Source: Capsicum annuum
Lineage: Eukaryota; Streptophyta; Magnoliopsida; Solanales; Solanaceae
Length of the DNA stretch: 64,000 nucleotides
NCBI RefSeq assembly: GCF_002878395.1
Contig: NC_061112.1
Coordinates: 41,265,186 to 41,329,185 of the forward strand
Direction: 5' to 3'
Every line of letters starts with the position of its first letter. Position 1 is the stretch's first letter. Made by a program: the position numbers and the translations under genes. Positions 22,954-35,510 of the stretch are shown one piece after another. The notes beneath the pieces were generated by a model that was given only the letters and a program-made list of their open reading frames with translations, searched no databases and was not told the origin of the DNA.

Positions 22954-25481
22954 TATAATACCCCAAAGATTTCTAGCAAATTTTGTCCCAAGAATTCCTA
23001 GTATTATATTATAAAGTGAATGATAATTATTCCATGAGGAATTTTTAAGATTTTCACCTTTTCTATGTGGAAAAATTCAATAAGCTTTCCATCGATATAT
23101 GATCCGCTTAAATCCGATAATCGGGTAAGAAGTTTTGACTATTTCAAGTTTTTACCATAAAACAACGCCATATTAGTCAGTGGTGCACCGCGCCACAAGA
23201 GGAAATGACATTTTGGAATTTCCAGTAGGTCTCCGCGATTATAGTGCATCGCGCCAGCACTTAAATTCAGAATTTCCCAATTTTCAAAGGAAGGGGCTCC
23301 GTATCGTGCCATCCCTCAATTTCCCAATTTTCATTTTCCAGTGACACGGCGTGATAATGCCGCATCGCGCCAGGGGCCCAGTTTGAAAAAATTTTACTAA
23401 AATTAAAATTATGCGTCCAGGGTTAAAAGGGGGTCAATTTCCTACCCCTATTTAAACCCAATAACACGTGATTTAGCTATTCTTCACCCAAAATATACTA
23501 TTTTCTCTCAATTATCTCACAAGAACAAGCTAGGGTTTCTATTGGGGATTCAAATTCAAGAAGGTTTCACCATCAATCTTCACAAAATCACAAACTAAGG
23601 TATGCATAGTATTCATTCATGGACTCCTTTCGTCCATGAAGCCCAAGAATCCCTTTTCTAAATTCAAGTTATGGATTTTCTTATGAATTTCATGATTAGG
23701 CTGCTTTTTTTTATGTAGATAATGAGTAATTGAATTGTAATCCATGAATGAGTGTTAAATTCTATATGGGTTGATTTGTATCGGTATAGATTCATGAAAC
23801 CCTAGGACTAAACCCTTAAATGATTAAATTGGAATTGAATCACCACAATTAATTGTTGTATGATGTTGTTTACACATTCTATTCCTACTATGTGTTTGGT
23901 TGAATGCCTATATGAAGGAAAAATGTCTAATTAGCATGATATCATGAAATCCCCATGAACGTACAAGCTTATACCAATCATATGTTTGATGAAATGCTTC
24001 AGTAAAAGTATTATGATGATTATTATGTATTCAAGTAAGTCATGCTTTGTCAATGTCCTTTCATCGAGTCCTGGGGGTACTTGTACCCGAAACATTAGCT
24101 GTGTACCTAGAGCCATGTCATGTTTTCACGGTACTCTCAATCGAGCTATGAATCCTTAGACTTCAGATAGTCTTATGACTCAGGAAAAATATCCATAATC
24201 TCATGAATTAGTCAGTTGTTAGATATTAGTAGTATTCTGTCAGTCAACGAAACTTAGTAACTCAGCTCATGTTCAGTTCAGTAAATCATGTTCAGTGTCC
24301 ATTTAGATGGGAGTAGGAATTAGCACGAGTGAACCCAAGGATGGGGACACATACTATCAGATGAGGGTGTGACCCTTAGAAGTCATCCTTGCATTCCAGA
24401 ACTATGTAGCTAGCATAGGTTGAGACATCAACACTGTCTGATGAGGGCTGATGAGGTGGATAAACACTATCAAATAAGGGCCCCACCATTCTATTTTGGG
24501 GACACTATCAGATAAGGGTCGCCCACAGCTTGTCCTTACTAGTGGCACGGTATTGACAACCTTCTAATTGGGGTTATAGATTGGACCCCAACTCAGCCAT
24601 AATGGCATATAAGGGGAATGTAGGTTAAATACTACCTTCCACAGTTTTAGTAAAAGAACTCAGATAGTACTTCAGGTTCAAGAATGTGAGATTCAGTCGA
24701 TTCAGATACAGTAAGGAACTCAGATAGTTCTATCAGATTCAGGACTGTCAAATACAGTCACCCATGTTATCAGTTACATTCAGATACAACTATTTATGTT
24801 ATCAGTTATATCAGTTATTAGTATGTTATGCCATTAGTATTCAGATTTAGTAATCACGATATCACAGTGTCAGTTATAATTATGTATTTATGTATGCATT
24901 CTTCCATTCATGTTAGACAGTCAGCTAGCATTATTTATGCATATTAACCCTTGCATTAGCCTACCTCACATGTATACTCAGTACGTTCCATTGTACTAAC
25001 GTATTTGTGCTATGGTGCTTTCTTTTTATGTTACACCATAAGTTTAAAGACACGAGTTCCAGATTAGCAGTAGATTCCAGTCTCAGCAGTCAGAATAGAA
25101 GTGAGTCCTTATCCTTTGAGGATATGATTATTTCTCCACTATTTCACTGATTAGTTATTAGTTGGAGTTAGTTGGGGACATGTCCCATCAACTTCTTATT
25201 CAGATTATTCAAATAGTAGAGGCTTTCAGACTAGGTACATACTATTGTGTTTTAGACTTTAGTGTTTACAATTTTGTTTTGGGTATTGTATTACCCCACA
25301 GATGTTATCTCATCCATATTATATTTAGTATTAAACCTTATGGTCTTTCAGTGCATGTTTTTGCGTTTATCAATATTTTATGCAGTATATAGGTACAAAT
25401 ATTAGTCATGGGTTAGCTTGTGGTCCTTCGGGGTCATGAGCACCGTGTAGCATTCCCGATTCAGAAAATTGGGGTGTTACA
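22954..25481 (+). mobile_element. 5' LTR of Tekay-like element 1
   Basis: It starts TATAATACCCC (mutated from the TGTAATACCCC of its partner at 30408) and ends GGGGTGTTACA, directly before a tRNA-iMet primer site, length about 2528 bp. CG-rich blocks around GCGCCA lie at 23180-23380 and a leader-like CAAGAACAAGCTAGGGTTTC at about 23520. The 5 bp before it are TAACT; no partner is visible because the 3' LTR is truncated. Confidence 0.9.
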
Positions 25482-25485
25482 AACT

Positions 25486-25506
25486 TGGTATCAGAGCCTA
25501 AGGTTC
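25486..25506 (+). promoter_or_regulatory. Primer binding site (initiator tRNA-Met), element 1
   Basis: TGGTATCAGAGCC begins 4 bp after the LTR end. This is the classic plant primer site complementary to the 3' end of initiator Met tRNA, which primes minus-strand DNA synthesis. Confidence 0.9.
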
Positions 25507-25702
25507 AATAGAGTCCTAGGAAGTCTGAAAGCCGCATCTAGTAGAGTCTTGTACATAGGTGTATTGCATGCTACATTTATGTGCAAGAGGCTATGAGATA
25601 TTTAGGAACAGTTTCCCTTCTTTTAGTATTCATATTATGCCAGTGAGCATAATCATAAGTCAATCTCTCAGTCTAATCCACTTCTTCTCTTTATTTCAGA
25701 AT

Positions 25703-26800
25703 ATGCCTCCTAATAGAAGAAATCAGTCAACCCCTCAGCCCAAAAAACTTTGGGCGATCATGTTTTTCATGTGGAGTTTAGGACCGTATTTACCAATATT
25801 GCTCAGTCAGTAGCTGCCTATAATGAGCGACCAACTATTATTCCGGCCAACCCAGTGGCCAACTCAGCTGCAGCTAGGATTCAGGACTTTACCCGAATGA
25901 ATCCTCCATCCTTTTATGGGTCTAAAGTAGATGAAGACACTCAGGAATTCATTGATCAAGTTCAGAAAGTGATAGATATCATGGGGATGACTACTATTGA
26001 GAATACTGAGTTAGCCACATACCAGTTGCAGGATGCGGCTCATACTTTGTTCAAATAGTGGAAGTCAAAAAGGTCAGATGATGCAGGTCCTATAGAGTGG
26101 GAGGAGTTTTTCACTGCATTTTTAGATATATTCTTTCTATTTATCAACCTCAAGTAGGGCAATATGATGGTGAAAGAGTATTCTCTAAAGTTTACTCAAT
26201 TAGCCAGATATGCCCCTCATGTGGTTGTAGACGGTAGAGCCAAGATGAGTAAGTTCGCTTCAGGGGTAAATGATAGCATGGTTAATGAGTGTAGATCCGC
26301 CATGCTAAATAGTGACATGACTTTATCAAGACTTATGACCCATGCTCAGTAGATAGAGGAGAAGAAGATTAAGCAGAGGGAAAAGTAGAATAAGAAAGCT
26401 AGGTCAGATAGCTTCAATTTTAGTCAACCTAAATTAGAAAAAGGAAACCATTCTCAGTTTCATCCTAAGTCATCAGTTCCAACTCCTTCTTTAGCCAGTA
26501 CTCCAGCTTTTAAGTTCATAGATAGAGTGCCAGGGTCTAAGTCTTAGGGCATATCAGTAATTCCCGAACTAATCTCCTTTATCAGACTTATGGTAAGAAC
26601 CACAAGGATGCTTGCAGAGATGGCAGCGATGTCTGTTTTGGTTTTGGCAAATTAGGCGACAAAGTTAGAGACTACCCTCAGTTAGGTTATTAGAGTGATC
26701 TTTGCTCCTCAACTCAGTTCGGTCGCTCAAATCAGCAGGGTGCCACCACCATTGCTACTAGCAGGAAACACCCAAATAGGCTATATACTCTTCAGACCCG
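25703..26800 (+). pseudogene. gag: gag of element 1, broken
   Basis: A start MPPNRRNQS is followed by a frameshift at about 25745, then recognisable capsid-type sequence (FTNIAQSVAAYNERPTIIPANPVANS, DFTRMNPPSFYGSK, YQLQDAA, WEEFFTAFLD, FTQLARYAPHVVVDGRAKMSKF, CRSAMLNSDMTLSRLM). In-frame stops occur at about 26056, 26155, 26350 and 26386. The nucleic-acid-binding zinc knuckle near 26635 is degenerate: CFGFGKLGDKVRDYP has lost the second Cys, the His and the last Cys. In the family Gag forms the particle that holds element RNA; this copy cannot make it. Confidence 0.85.
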
Positions 26801-26819
26801 ACAAGATTAGGAAAATTCT

Positions 26820-29800
26820 CCTGATGTAGTTACTGGCACATTACAGATCTTTCATGTGTATGTTTATGATTTACTAGATCCAGGAGCTTTTTTGCCTTTT
26901 GTTACTCCCTATATATCAATTGATTTCGGAATCAGTCCTAAAATTCTAGTAGAGCCCTTCTCAGTCTCTACCCCAGTGGAAAAAACCATCATAGCCCGGT
27001 GGGTATATAGGAACTGCCCGGTTATGATGTTATAGAAAGTCACTTTAGTAGACTTAGTCAAATTAGAGATGACTTATTTTGATGTCATTCTCGACATGGA
27101 TTGGATTTATTCCTACTATGCTACAATCGACTACAGAAATAGAGTAGTCCAGTTTTAGTTTCCAAATGAACCCGTCCTTGAGTGGAAGGGTAGTGTATCC
27201 GCTTTCAGGGGTCAGCTTATTTCCTACCTCCAGGCAAGGAAAATAATATCTAAAGGATTTGTCTATCATTTTGTTCAAGTTAAGAACACTAGTTCCAAAA
27301 CTCCCAGCCTTGAATCAGTTCCAGTAATGAATGAATATTCAGATGTCTTTCCCGAAGATCTTCTAGGAATTCCCCCCGAAAGTGAAATAGACTTTGGTAT
27401 TAATCTTCTTCAAGATACTCAACCTATCTCTATTCTTCCATACAGAATAGCACCAGTAGAACTCAGAGAATTGAAAGAACATTTGAAGGATCTCTTAGAT
27501 AAGGGATTCATCAAACCTCGCATTTCCCTGTGGGGTGCACCAGTCTTATTCGTGTGCAATAAAGACGGTTCTCTTAGAATATGCATTGATTACCATCAAA
27601 TCAATAAGGTCACAGTCAAGAATAAGTATCCTCTTCCCAGAATCACTAACTTATTTGACCAACTTCAGGGTGCCAGCTATTTCTCTAAGATAGACCTCAT
27701 ATCCAACTACCATCAGCTCAGAGTTAGAGAAAGTGATATTTTAAAAATAGCTTTTCGTACTCGGTATGGTCACTTTAAATTCTTAGTCATGTCATTTGGT
27801 CTTACCAATGCCCTAGCAGCTTTCATGGACTTGATAAACCGCGTGTTCAATCAGTACTTGGACATATTTGTCATAGTCTTCATAGATGATATTATGGTCT
27901 ATTCCCACATTAAGCTCAATCATGCAGACTATCTCAGAATAGTACTTCATACTCTCAGAGATCATCACCTATTCACCAAATTCAGTAAGTGCAAATTTTG
28001 GCTAAGGTCAGTAGCATTCCTTGGTCACATTATTTCCAGTGATGGCATTAGAGTTGATCCTCAAAAGACCAAAGCAGTAAGAAACTGGCCAAGGCTTGTC
28101 TCTCCATTAGATATCAGGAGTTTCTTGGGTTTGCCTGGCTATTACAGATGGTTTTTTAAAGGATTTTCATCTATTGCATCCTCTATGTCCAAATTGACTC
28201 ATAAGAAAGTCAAGTTTCAGTGGTCATACCCTTGCGAGAAGAGTTTTTAGGAGTTAAAGACTCGACTAACCTGAGCCCCAGTCTTAGCTCTTCCAGATGG
28301 TTCAGATGGGTTCGTGGTGTATTGTGATGCATCTAGAGTAGGTTTGGGTTATGTCCTCATGCAGCATAGTAAGGTCATAGCCTACGTCTCCAAATAGCTT
28401 AAACCCCATGAGAGGAATTATCCTACTCACAATCTTGAGTTAGCAGCTATAGTCTTTGCCTTGAAGATTTGGAGGCATTATCACTATGGAGCTCACGTTC
28501 ACAGGGCAAGGCCAACGTAGTGAATGACACACTCAGTAGGCTATCCATGGGTAGTGTTTCACATGTGGAGGATAGTAAGAAGAAGTTAGCTCAAGAAGTC
28601 CATCAGCTTGCCAGACTAGGCATTCGCTTAGTCGATTCTTCATAGGGTGGTGTATGTGTTCAGAGTAGTTCAGAATTACCTTTAGTTCTGAGGTGAAAGA
28701 AAAGCTAGATAGAGATCCCAACCTTGTCAAGTTGAAAGATTCAGTTCAGGATCAGAAAGTAGAGGTTTTCTCCCAAGGAGGAGATTGTGTTTTACGTTGT
28801 CAGGGACGTCTCTATGTTCCAGGTGTAGATGAATTAAGGAAGAAAATTCTTGTAGAAGTGCATGGTGCGCGCTACTCTATTCATCTAGGGGTCATAAAGA
28901 TGTACCGCGACTTGAGGGAAATCTATTAGTGGAGTGCGATGAAGAGAGACATTGCAGAGTTTCTGGCTAAGTGCTCTATGTGTCAGCAATTTAAGATAAA
29001 ACATCATAAGCCTAGTGGTTCCATGCAGGAGTTCAGTATTCCTACTTGGAAGTGGGAAGTTGTGAACATGGACTTCGTGACGAGTTTGCCTCGAACTCGT
29101 CATCAGCATGATTCAGTCTGGGTCATTATCGACAGAATGACCAAATCATCTCATTTCCTTCCAGTTCATACCTCTTATTAAGCTGTGGATTATTCCAAAC
29201 TCTATATTAAGGAGTTGGTCAGATTGCACGGTGTTCCATTGTCCATTATCTCAGACAGAGGTACCCAGTTTACCTCTCATTTCTGGAAAGCATTCCAAAA
29301 TGGTCTCGGTACCTAAGTTGATCTCAGTACAACCTTCCATCATCAGATAGATGGTCAGCCAGAAAGAACCATTCAGACTTTAGAAGATATTCTAAGGGCG
29401 TGTGCAATTGATTGCAAGGGAAGTTGGGATGAACACTTGCCTTTGATTGAGTTTGCATACAACAACAGTTATTATTCCAGTATTCAGATAGCTCCATTCG
29501 AAGCTCTCTATGGTAGGAGATGTAGATCTCCAATTGGTTGGTTCAAAGTTAGTTAGGCCTCAGTCATAGGTTCTGACTTAGTATTTGACGCCTTAGAAAA
29601 AGTCTAGTTAATTTGAGAAAGACTTCGGGCTGCTCAGAGCTGACAGAAGACTTATGCAGATGTTTGTAGAAAAGATCTCGAGTTTGAGGTTAGTGATCAT
29701 TTCTATCTAAAGATCTCTCCCATGAAGGGAGTGAAGAGATTCAGCAAGAAGGGAAAGCTCAGTCTCCGATATATCGGTCCCTTCAAGATTCTCAATTATT

Positions 29801-30126
29801 TCGGCAAGGAATCTTATGAGCTCAAATTGCCTTAAAATCTAGCCTCAGTTTATCCAGTCTTCCATGTCTCTTTACTCAAGAAGTGTATAGGTGACCCACC
29901 AGTCGTAGTCCCTATTCAGAGCATTGATGTTCAAAATAGTCTCTCTTATGAAGAGATTCCAGTCAAAATCTTAGACTATTAGACTCCTAGATTGAGGAAC
30001 TAAGAATTCCCCCTAGTTAAAGTTCTTTGGAAAAATCAGTCCATCGAGGGAGCTACTTGGGAAGTAGAAGAAGACATGAGTACCAAGTATCCTCACCTCT
30101 TCTCTGCCAACTTAGATCAAGCTTAA
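26820..30126 (+). pseudogene. pol: pol of element 1 (protease-RT-RNase H-integrase-chromodomain), broken
   Basis: The protease has LLDPGAFLPFVTPY at about 26870. RT is the best-kept part, an open frame of 307 codons (27327-28250) with the family motif [21 protein letters not shown] and an intact FIDDIMVYS catalytic pair. RNase H starts at about 28300 ([12 protein letters not shown]), but about 120 bp are missing near 28505 compared with element 2. Integrase (about 28690-29700) keeps [18 protein letters not shown] and [11 protein letters not shown], so all three DDE acidic residues are present, but stops interrupt it at about 28927, 29178, 29314, 29554 and 29608-29641. The tail (29935-30110, VKVLWKNQSIEGATWEVEEDM) is chromodomain-like. 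More than a dozen stops in all. Confidence 0.9.
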
Positions 30127-30394
30127 GGTAACAGTTCTCCTTAAGCTAACTCAGTTTCATGATCAGTGTTCATCACGAACTTGGTATTTGGTTTCATGTT
30201 CATGTTACTAGTATAAACTTGGTATCAAGTACCATTGCATATTCAGTCATGCATTCATGAATCAGTTACCCATACATCAGATATGCATGTTCAGCTTGTC
30301 AGTCATGAGATCATGTTCCAGTTATTCATGTTCAGTTCATGTTCAGCTTATTATTTCTCCTCTTAGTTAGTCTCATTCGAGAACGAATGTTCTC

Positions 30395-30407
30395 AAGGAG
30401 GAGATAT
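30395..30407 (+). promoter_or_regulatory. Polypurine tract, element 1
   Basis: AAGGAGGAGATAT ends immediately before the 3' LTR start TGTAATACCCC; it is the plus-strand primer in Ty3/gypsy elements. Confidence 0.8.
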
Positions 30408-32577
30408 TGTAATACCCCAAAGATTTCAAGAATTTTCATCCTAGGAATACCTAGTATTGGATTCTAAAGTGAATTATAATCATTCCAAGAGGAATTTTAA
30501 ACATTTTCACTTTCTGTCATATGGAAAATTCAATAAGCTTTCCATCGATAAAACAGACCCATATTAGTCAGTGGCGCGCCGTGCCACAAGAGGAAATGAA
30601 ATTTGGAAATTTCCAGTAGGTGTCCATGATTATGGCACGTCGCGCCAGTACTCATATTCAAAATTGTCCTTTTTCCAGTGTCTCAGCGTGATTTCCCCCG
30701 CATCGCGCCAAAGTTTCAGGTCATGAAGGAAGGGAAAACATGATGGTTCTGCGTCATGCCATCCCTCCATTTCCCAATTGTCAATTTCCAGTGACACGAC
30801 ACGATAACGCAACATCGCTCCAGGGGCCCAGTTCGGGAAAATTTTGCTGAAATTAAAATTACACATCCAGGGTTAAAAGGGTTCAATTTCCTACCCCCAT
30901 TTAAACCCAATAACATGTGATTTAGCTATTATTCACCCAAAATATACTATTTTCTCTCAAGTTTCTCTCAAGAAAAAGCTAGGGTTTCTATTATGGATTC
31001 AAATTTAAAAAGGCTTCACCATCAATCTTCACGAAATCACGAACTAAGGTATGCATAGTGTTCATTCATAGACTCTTTTCATCCATGAAGCCCAAGAATC
31101 CCCTTTCTAAATTCAAGTTATGGATTTTCTGATGAATTTCATGATTGAGCTACTTTTGTTCATGTTGATAATGAGTAATTAATTTGTAATCCATGAACGA
31201 GTGTTAAATTCCATATGTTGTTTACACATTCTATTCTTACTATGTGTTTGGTTGAATGCCTAGATGAAGGAAAAATGTCTAATTAGCATGATATCATGAA
31301 ATCCCCATGTACGTACAAGCTTATGCCTATCACATGTTTGATGAAATACTTCAGTAAATGTATTATGGTGATTATTATGTATTCAAGTAAGTCATGCTTT
31401 GTTAGTTTCCTTCCATCGAGTCCTGGGGGTACTTGTATCCAAAACATTAACTGTGTACCAAGAGCCATGTCATGTTTTCACGATACTCTCAGTCAAGCTA
31501 TGAATCCTTAGACTTCAGATAGTCCTATGACTCAGGAAAAATCTCTAAGATCTCATAACTCAATCAGTTGTCAGATATCAGTAGTATTTCATCAGTCAAC
31601 GAAACTTAGTAACTTAGCTCATGTTTAGTTCAGTAAATCATGTTCAGTGTCCATTTAGATGGGAGTAGGAATTAGCACTGAGTGAACCCAAGGATGAGGG
31701 TGTGACCCTTAGAAGTCATCCTTGCATTCCAAAACTATGTATCCTGCATAGGTTGAGATATTAACACTGTCCGATGAGGGTTGATAAGATAGATAAGCAC
31801 TGTTAGATAAGGCCCCCACCATTTTCTTTTGTGGACACTATCAGATAAGGGTCGCCCACAGCTTGTCCTTACAAGTGGTGCGGTATTGACACCCTTCCAA
31901 TTGGGGTTATAGATTAGACCCCAACTCAGCCATAATGGTGTATTAGGGGCATGTTGGTTAAATAATACCTCCTATAGTTTCAGTACCAGTCTCAGTAAAA
32001 AAACTCAGATAGTTTTTCAGGTTCAAAACTATTATATACAGTCGACTCAGATACAGTAAGAAACTTAGTTCCATCAAATTTAGGACTATCGGATACAGTC
32101 ACCCATGTTATCAGTTATATTCAGATACAACTATTTATGCTACCAGTTATATCAGTAATTAGTATGTCATATCATCAATATTCAGATTCAGTAATCACGA
32201 TATCATAGTGTCAGTTATAATTACGTATTTATGTATACATTCTCATATTCATTTTAGATAGTCAGCTAGCATTATTCATGCATGTTACATGTATACTCAG
32301 TACATTCCATTGTACTAAAGCATTTGCGCTATGGTGCTTTCTTTTTATGTTGCACCATAGGTTCAGAGACACGAGTTCCAAATAAGCAGTAGATTCCAGT
32401 CTGAGCAGTTAGAATAGAAGTAAGTCCTCATCCTTTGAGGACATGATTGTTTCTATACTATTTCACTAAATAGTTATTAGTTGGAGTTATTTGGGGACAT
32501 GTCCCATCAACTCCTTAATCAGATTATTCAGACAATAGAGGCTTTTAGACTAGATGCAGACTATTGTGTTTTAGATT
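30408..32577 (+). mobile_element. 3' LTR of element 1, truncated
   Basis: It starts TGTAATACCCC and aligns with the 5' LTR. A deletion of about 65 bp lies near 30548, another of roughly 100 bp near 31215, and a third removes the text around GGGGACACATACTATCAG near 31700. The match ends at about 32577 (ACTATTGTGTTTTAGATT), so about 220 bp of the LTR end are missing. Confidence 0.85.
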
Positions 32578-32806
32578 TCCATATCTTCCACCATATTTTC
32601 CAACTATTACAACACCAACACACCAACACCAATATCAATAACAAATAAAAAATGAAAAACAAACCAAAAAAATGAAAAAGAAACAAACAAAAACTGATAC
32701 TGCCGACAATGCTTTTTAAGTGTTCCCAACAAATGACCTTTATGCATATTTTAATCAAAAAATTGTTCATTTATTCAAGACTTAAAAGACATATTTCATT
32801 TAATTT
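32578..32806. other. Short non-LTR spacer between elements 1 and 2
   Basis: AT-rich sequence with AACACCAACACC repeats at about 32610 and A-rich runs. No gene is seen. It ends in AATTT, the target duplicated by element 2, and continues on the far side of that element at 42978. Confidence 0.5.
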
Positions 32807-35289
32807 TGTAAGACCCCATAAATTCCTAATCTTGATTCAGTCCTATAAAAGCTAATAAGGAGTCCCAAACTTAGAAAAATTCAGCTAGAGTTATTTTAGC
32901 CTTCGTAAGTTGGCGATCCTTTTTCACAACCCTCATGACCTTAAAGTAATGATTTTTAGGTAGAATCATGATCAGAAATATTAGTAGGTGTTCTCGGACA
33001 AGTTTAGGTTTTTTCGAACTTTGTTTGGAACACATTTGAAATATCAAACCAGTGGATTGATGCGATTTCGAAGTACCGCATTTGCCATCATGTTGATATG
33101 TATTTTTGCCAGCTCCCAGTGCAAATTTTAGTAAACCAATGAGAACTTGACATGATGAGTTGACTATTGCATTGATGCCAATGACGCACTGTGTCGGTCT
33201 GTACGTCGCTCGTCCAGTTTTTTAGTAATTAAAAACCCGCATCCAAAGGGGTAAATGGGTCTTTTCCCATCTTATATCAGCCCCCAAAGTATGTAATTAA
33301 GTCGTCCAAAAGCAAAAATGTACTCATTCTCTCTAGAATTTTTCAAGAACAAACCCTAGTTCATCACATTCAAGAATCCAAGTTCCAAGAAAATCCATCG
33401 ATCTTTCAGAATTCAAGCTTTAAAGTATGTCAAGTGTTCATCCAAGGGTCCCTTCCACCCTTGGAGTTCAAGAAACTATTTTTAAAACTTTAAGGGTATT
33501 GATTTCATGAATTTCATATTGGGTTTGATTATATTCATGATTAAAATAATTAATTGGGCTTCTAATCCATGTTTGTTACAAGTTTTATGTGGAGTTATTT
33601 GATATATGTATAGAATCATGTGAATCCATTCTAAACCCTTGAAATTGTAAATGGAGATTTGAATTATGATGCCTATGTGTTGTTCAGTGTCATGTGCATG
33701 GATTATGTTCTCCAAGTGTTTGATAAATTATTCATGAGAACAAAGAAAAAGGGAAAACAATCATGTCATGTTAGCTTATGTGCAAGTTATATCATGCAAG
33801 TGTTTGATGGAATTTCTCTATGAATGAGTATTGATCAGGTGCATATGGTTATGCCTTTCAAGTTTATGCTATGATTTAATTTTCATGCTATCCAGTCCTG
33901 GGGGTATTTAATACCCGACAATTGTTAGTTACAGAATAATCTCAGTCATGTCACGATTAGTAGTACTTTCAGTAAATTAATGAACTCGAGAAAAACTTAG
34001 TAGACTCAGTATCACTCCAGTCTAGTTCAGTATTCAGTTCAGACCTTATTAAATTCAGTGATTTAATAGAATTTAGTAGTATTCCGTCAGTCAATGAAAC
34101 TCAATGAACTCAATTCAGTTCAGTTAGATAGTATAAGCAGTAACAGTTCAGTCAAGCCTAGTATGAACTAGGAATCAGTTCAGTTTCTATTCAGTTGGGA
34201 GTAGGATTCAGCAACGAGTGAACCCAGGGATGGGGTCATTCCTACCAGCAGAGGGTTTGACCCTTAGTAGTAATCCCTGAATTACAGAACTATGTATCCA
34301 GCATAGGTTAAGATATCTTCCGGCCAGACTAGGGTTGATTCATCTCATATGAGTTTTCCTGCTAGTGAGGGTTGACAAAAGCTTTCTATCAGAGAGGGTT
34401 AACTCACAGTTGTCTTTACCTGTGGCACAGTACTAACACCCATCCAACCAGGTTTACAAGTTGGACCTTAATCTATTTAGAAAGGGGCATATCAGTTAGA
34501 TGATTTCCTCCCACAGTTTTAGTTTCAGTCTTCAAAATAGAACTCAGTTAAGTTTTACAGAAATTAGGAATGTCAGACATAGTCACTTAGTTCAGTACAG
34601 AACTTAGAATAGTTCCACAGAATCAAGACTGTCAAATACAGTCACCCAGTTAACAGTAATACAGTATCAGTAAACTTAGATATCAGTAAATTAGAAATTC
34701 AGAACTCAGTATCCAATATTATCATAACCTCAGTTGCAGTTTACATATTCATGCATGTACTTTGATTATGTTATACTCATGTTATTAAGTCAGTATTGTT
34801 CATGTGTATGAACCAATGCATCTCAGTCTACCTCACTTAGCATACCAGTACATTTAAAGTACTGACGCATACCTTTTTTTGTGTTATGATGTCTTATATC
34901 ATAGGTTCAGATGCACGGGCTCCCAATCATACTTAGTAGCCCGGTTCATTAGCAGCAGACTTGTGATGACTCCTCACAGTTTGAGGACATGATTATTACT
35001 TTAGTATCTCAGTTTATTAATTTTTAGTAGTTGGGGTTAGTTGGGGGTTTGTTCCACCAATCCCTTATTCATACAGTAGAGGTTTATCAGACTAGAGTTT
35101 TTCAGAAAGATGTATCAGTATTCAAATTTTAGTACTCAGTATTTATTTATAGTTTTTGAACCTTATGGAAAGTTTTTGCCTAATTTTTGCATAATACTAT
35201 ATTATTATTCAGTTATTACAGCAGATACCAGTGATGGGTTATCTTATGGTCCCTTGAGATTAAGCGGCGTACAAACTTAGGGAATTACA
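32807..35289 (+). mobile_element. 5' LTR of element 2
   Basis: It starts TGTAAGACCCC, ends GGGAATTACA, length about 2483 bp, and is followed by a primer site. AGTCCTGGGGGTATTTAATACCC lies at about 33893 and TTGGGAGTAGGATTCAGCAACGAG at about 34194. Near the end GTTATCTTATGGTCC replaces the GTTAGCTTGTGG signature, and the GCACCGTGTAGC box seen at 42935 is missing. Confidence 0.92.
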
Positions 35290-35293
35290 AACT

Positions 35294-35314
35294 TGGTATC
35301 AAAGCCTAAGGTTT
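35294..35314 (+). promoter_or_regulatory. Primer binding site (initiator tRNA-Met), element 2
   Basis: TGGTATCAAAGCCTAAGG lies 4 bp after the LTR. One G-to-A change (CAAAGC for CAGAGC) lies inside the 12-nt core. Confidence 0.85.
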
Positions 35315-35510
35315 AACAGAGTCCTAGGAATTCTGAAAGTCACGTCTAGTTGAGTCTTGTGCATGGTTATGTAGCATGCCACACTTATGGACATAAGGTT
35401 ATTAGATGTTTTAGGAAAAGTTTCCCTTTTTTCAGTATTCATGTCGTATGAGTGAGCATGATCTCAAGTTAAAATCTTAGTCTAATAAATTGTCCCCTTT
35501 TTATTTACAA

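Larger units (their letters stand above)
22954..32577 (+). mobile_element. Element 1: Ty3/gypsy chromovirus (Tekay/Del-like), 3' LTR truncated
   Basis: The order is 5' LTR, iMet primer site, gag, protease, RT, RNase H, integrase, chromodomain-like tail, polypurine tract and 3' LTR, the Ty3/gypsy order, with the tail typical of chromoviruses. It inserted into the right arm of the palindrome. The 3' LTR stops at about 32577, and the expected continuation of the palindrome arm is absent beyond it, so the end and some flank were deleted together. Confidence 0.88.
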
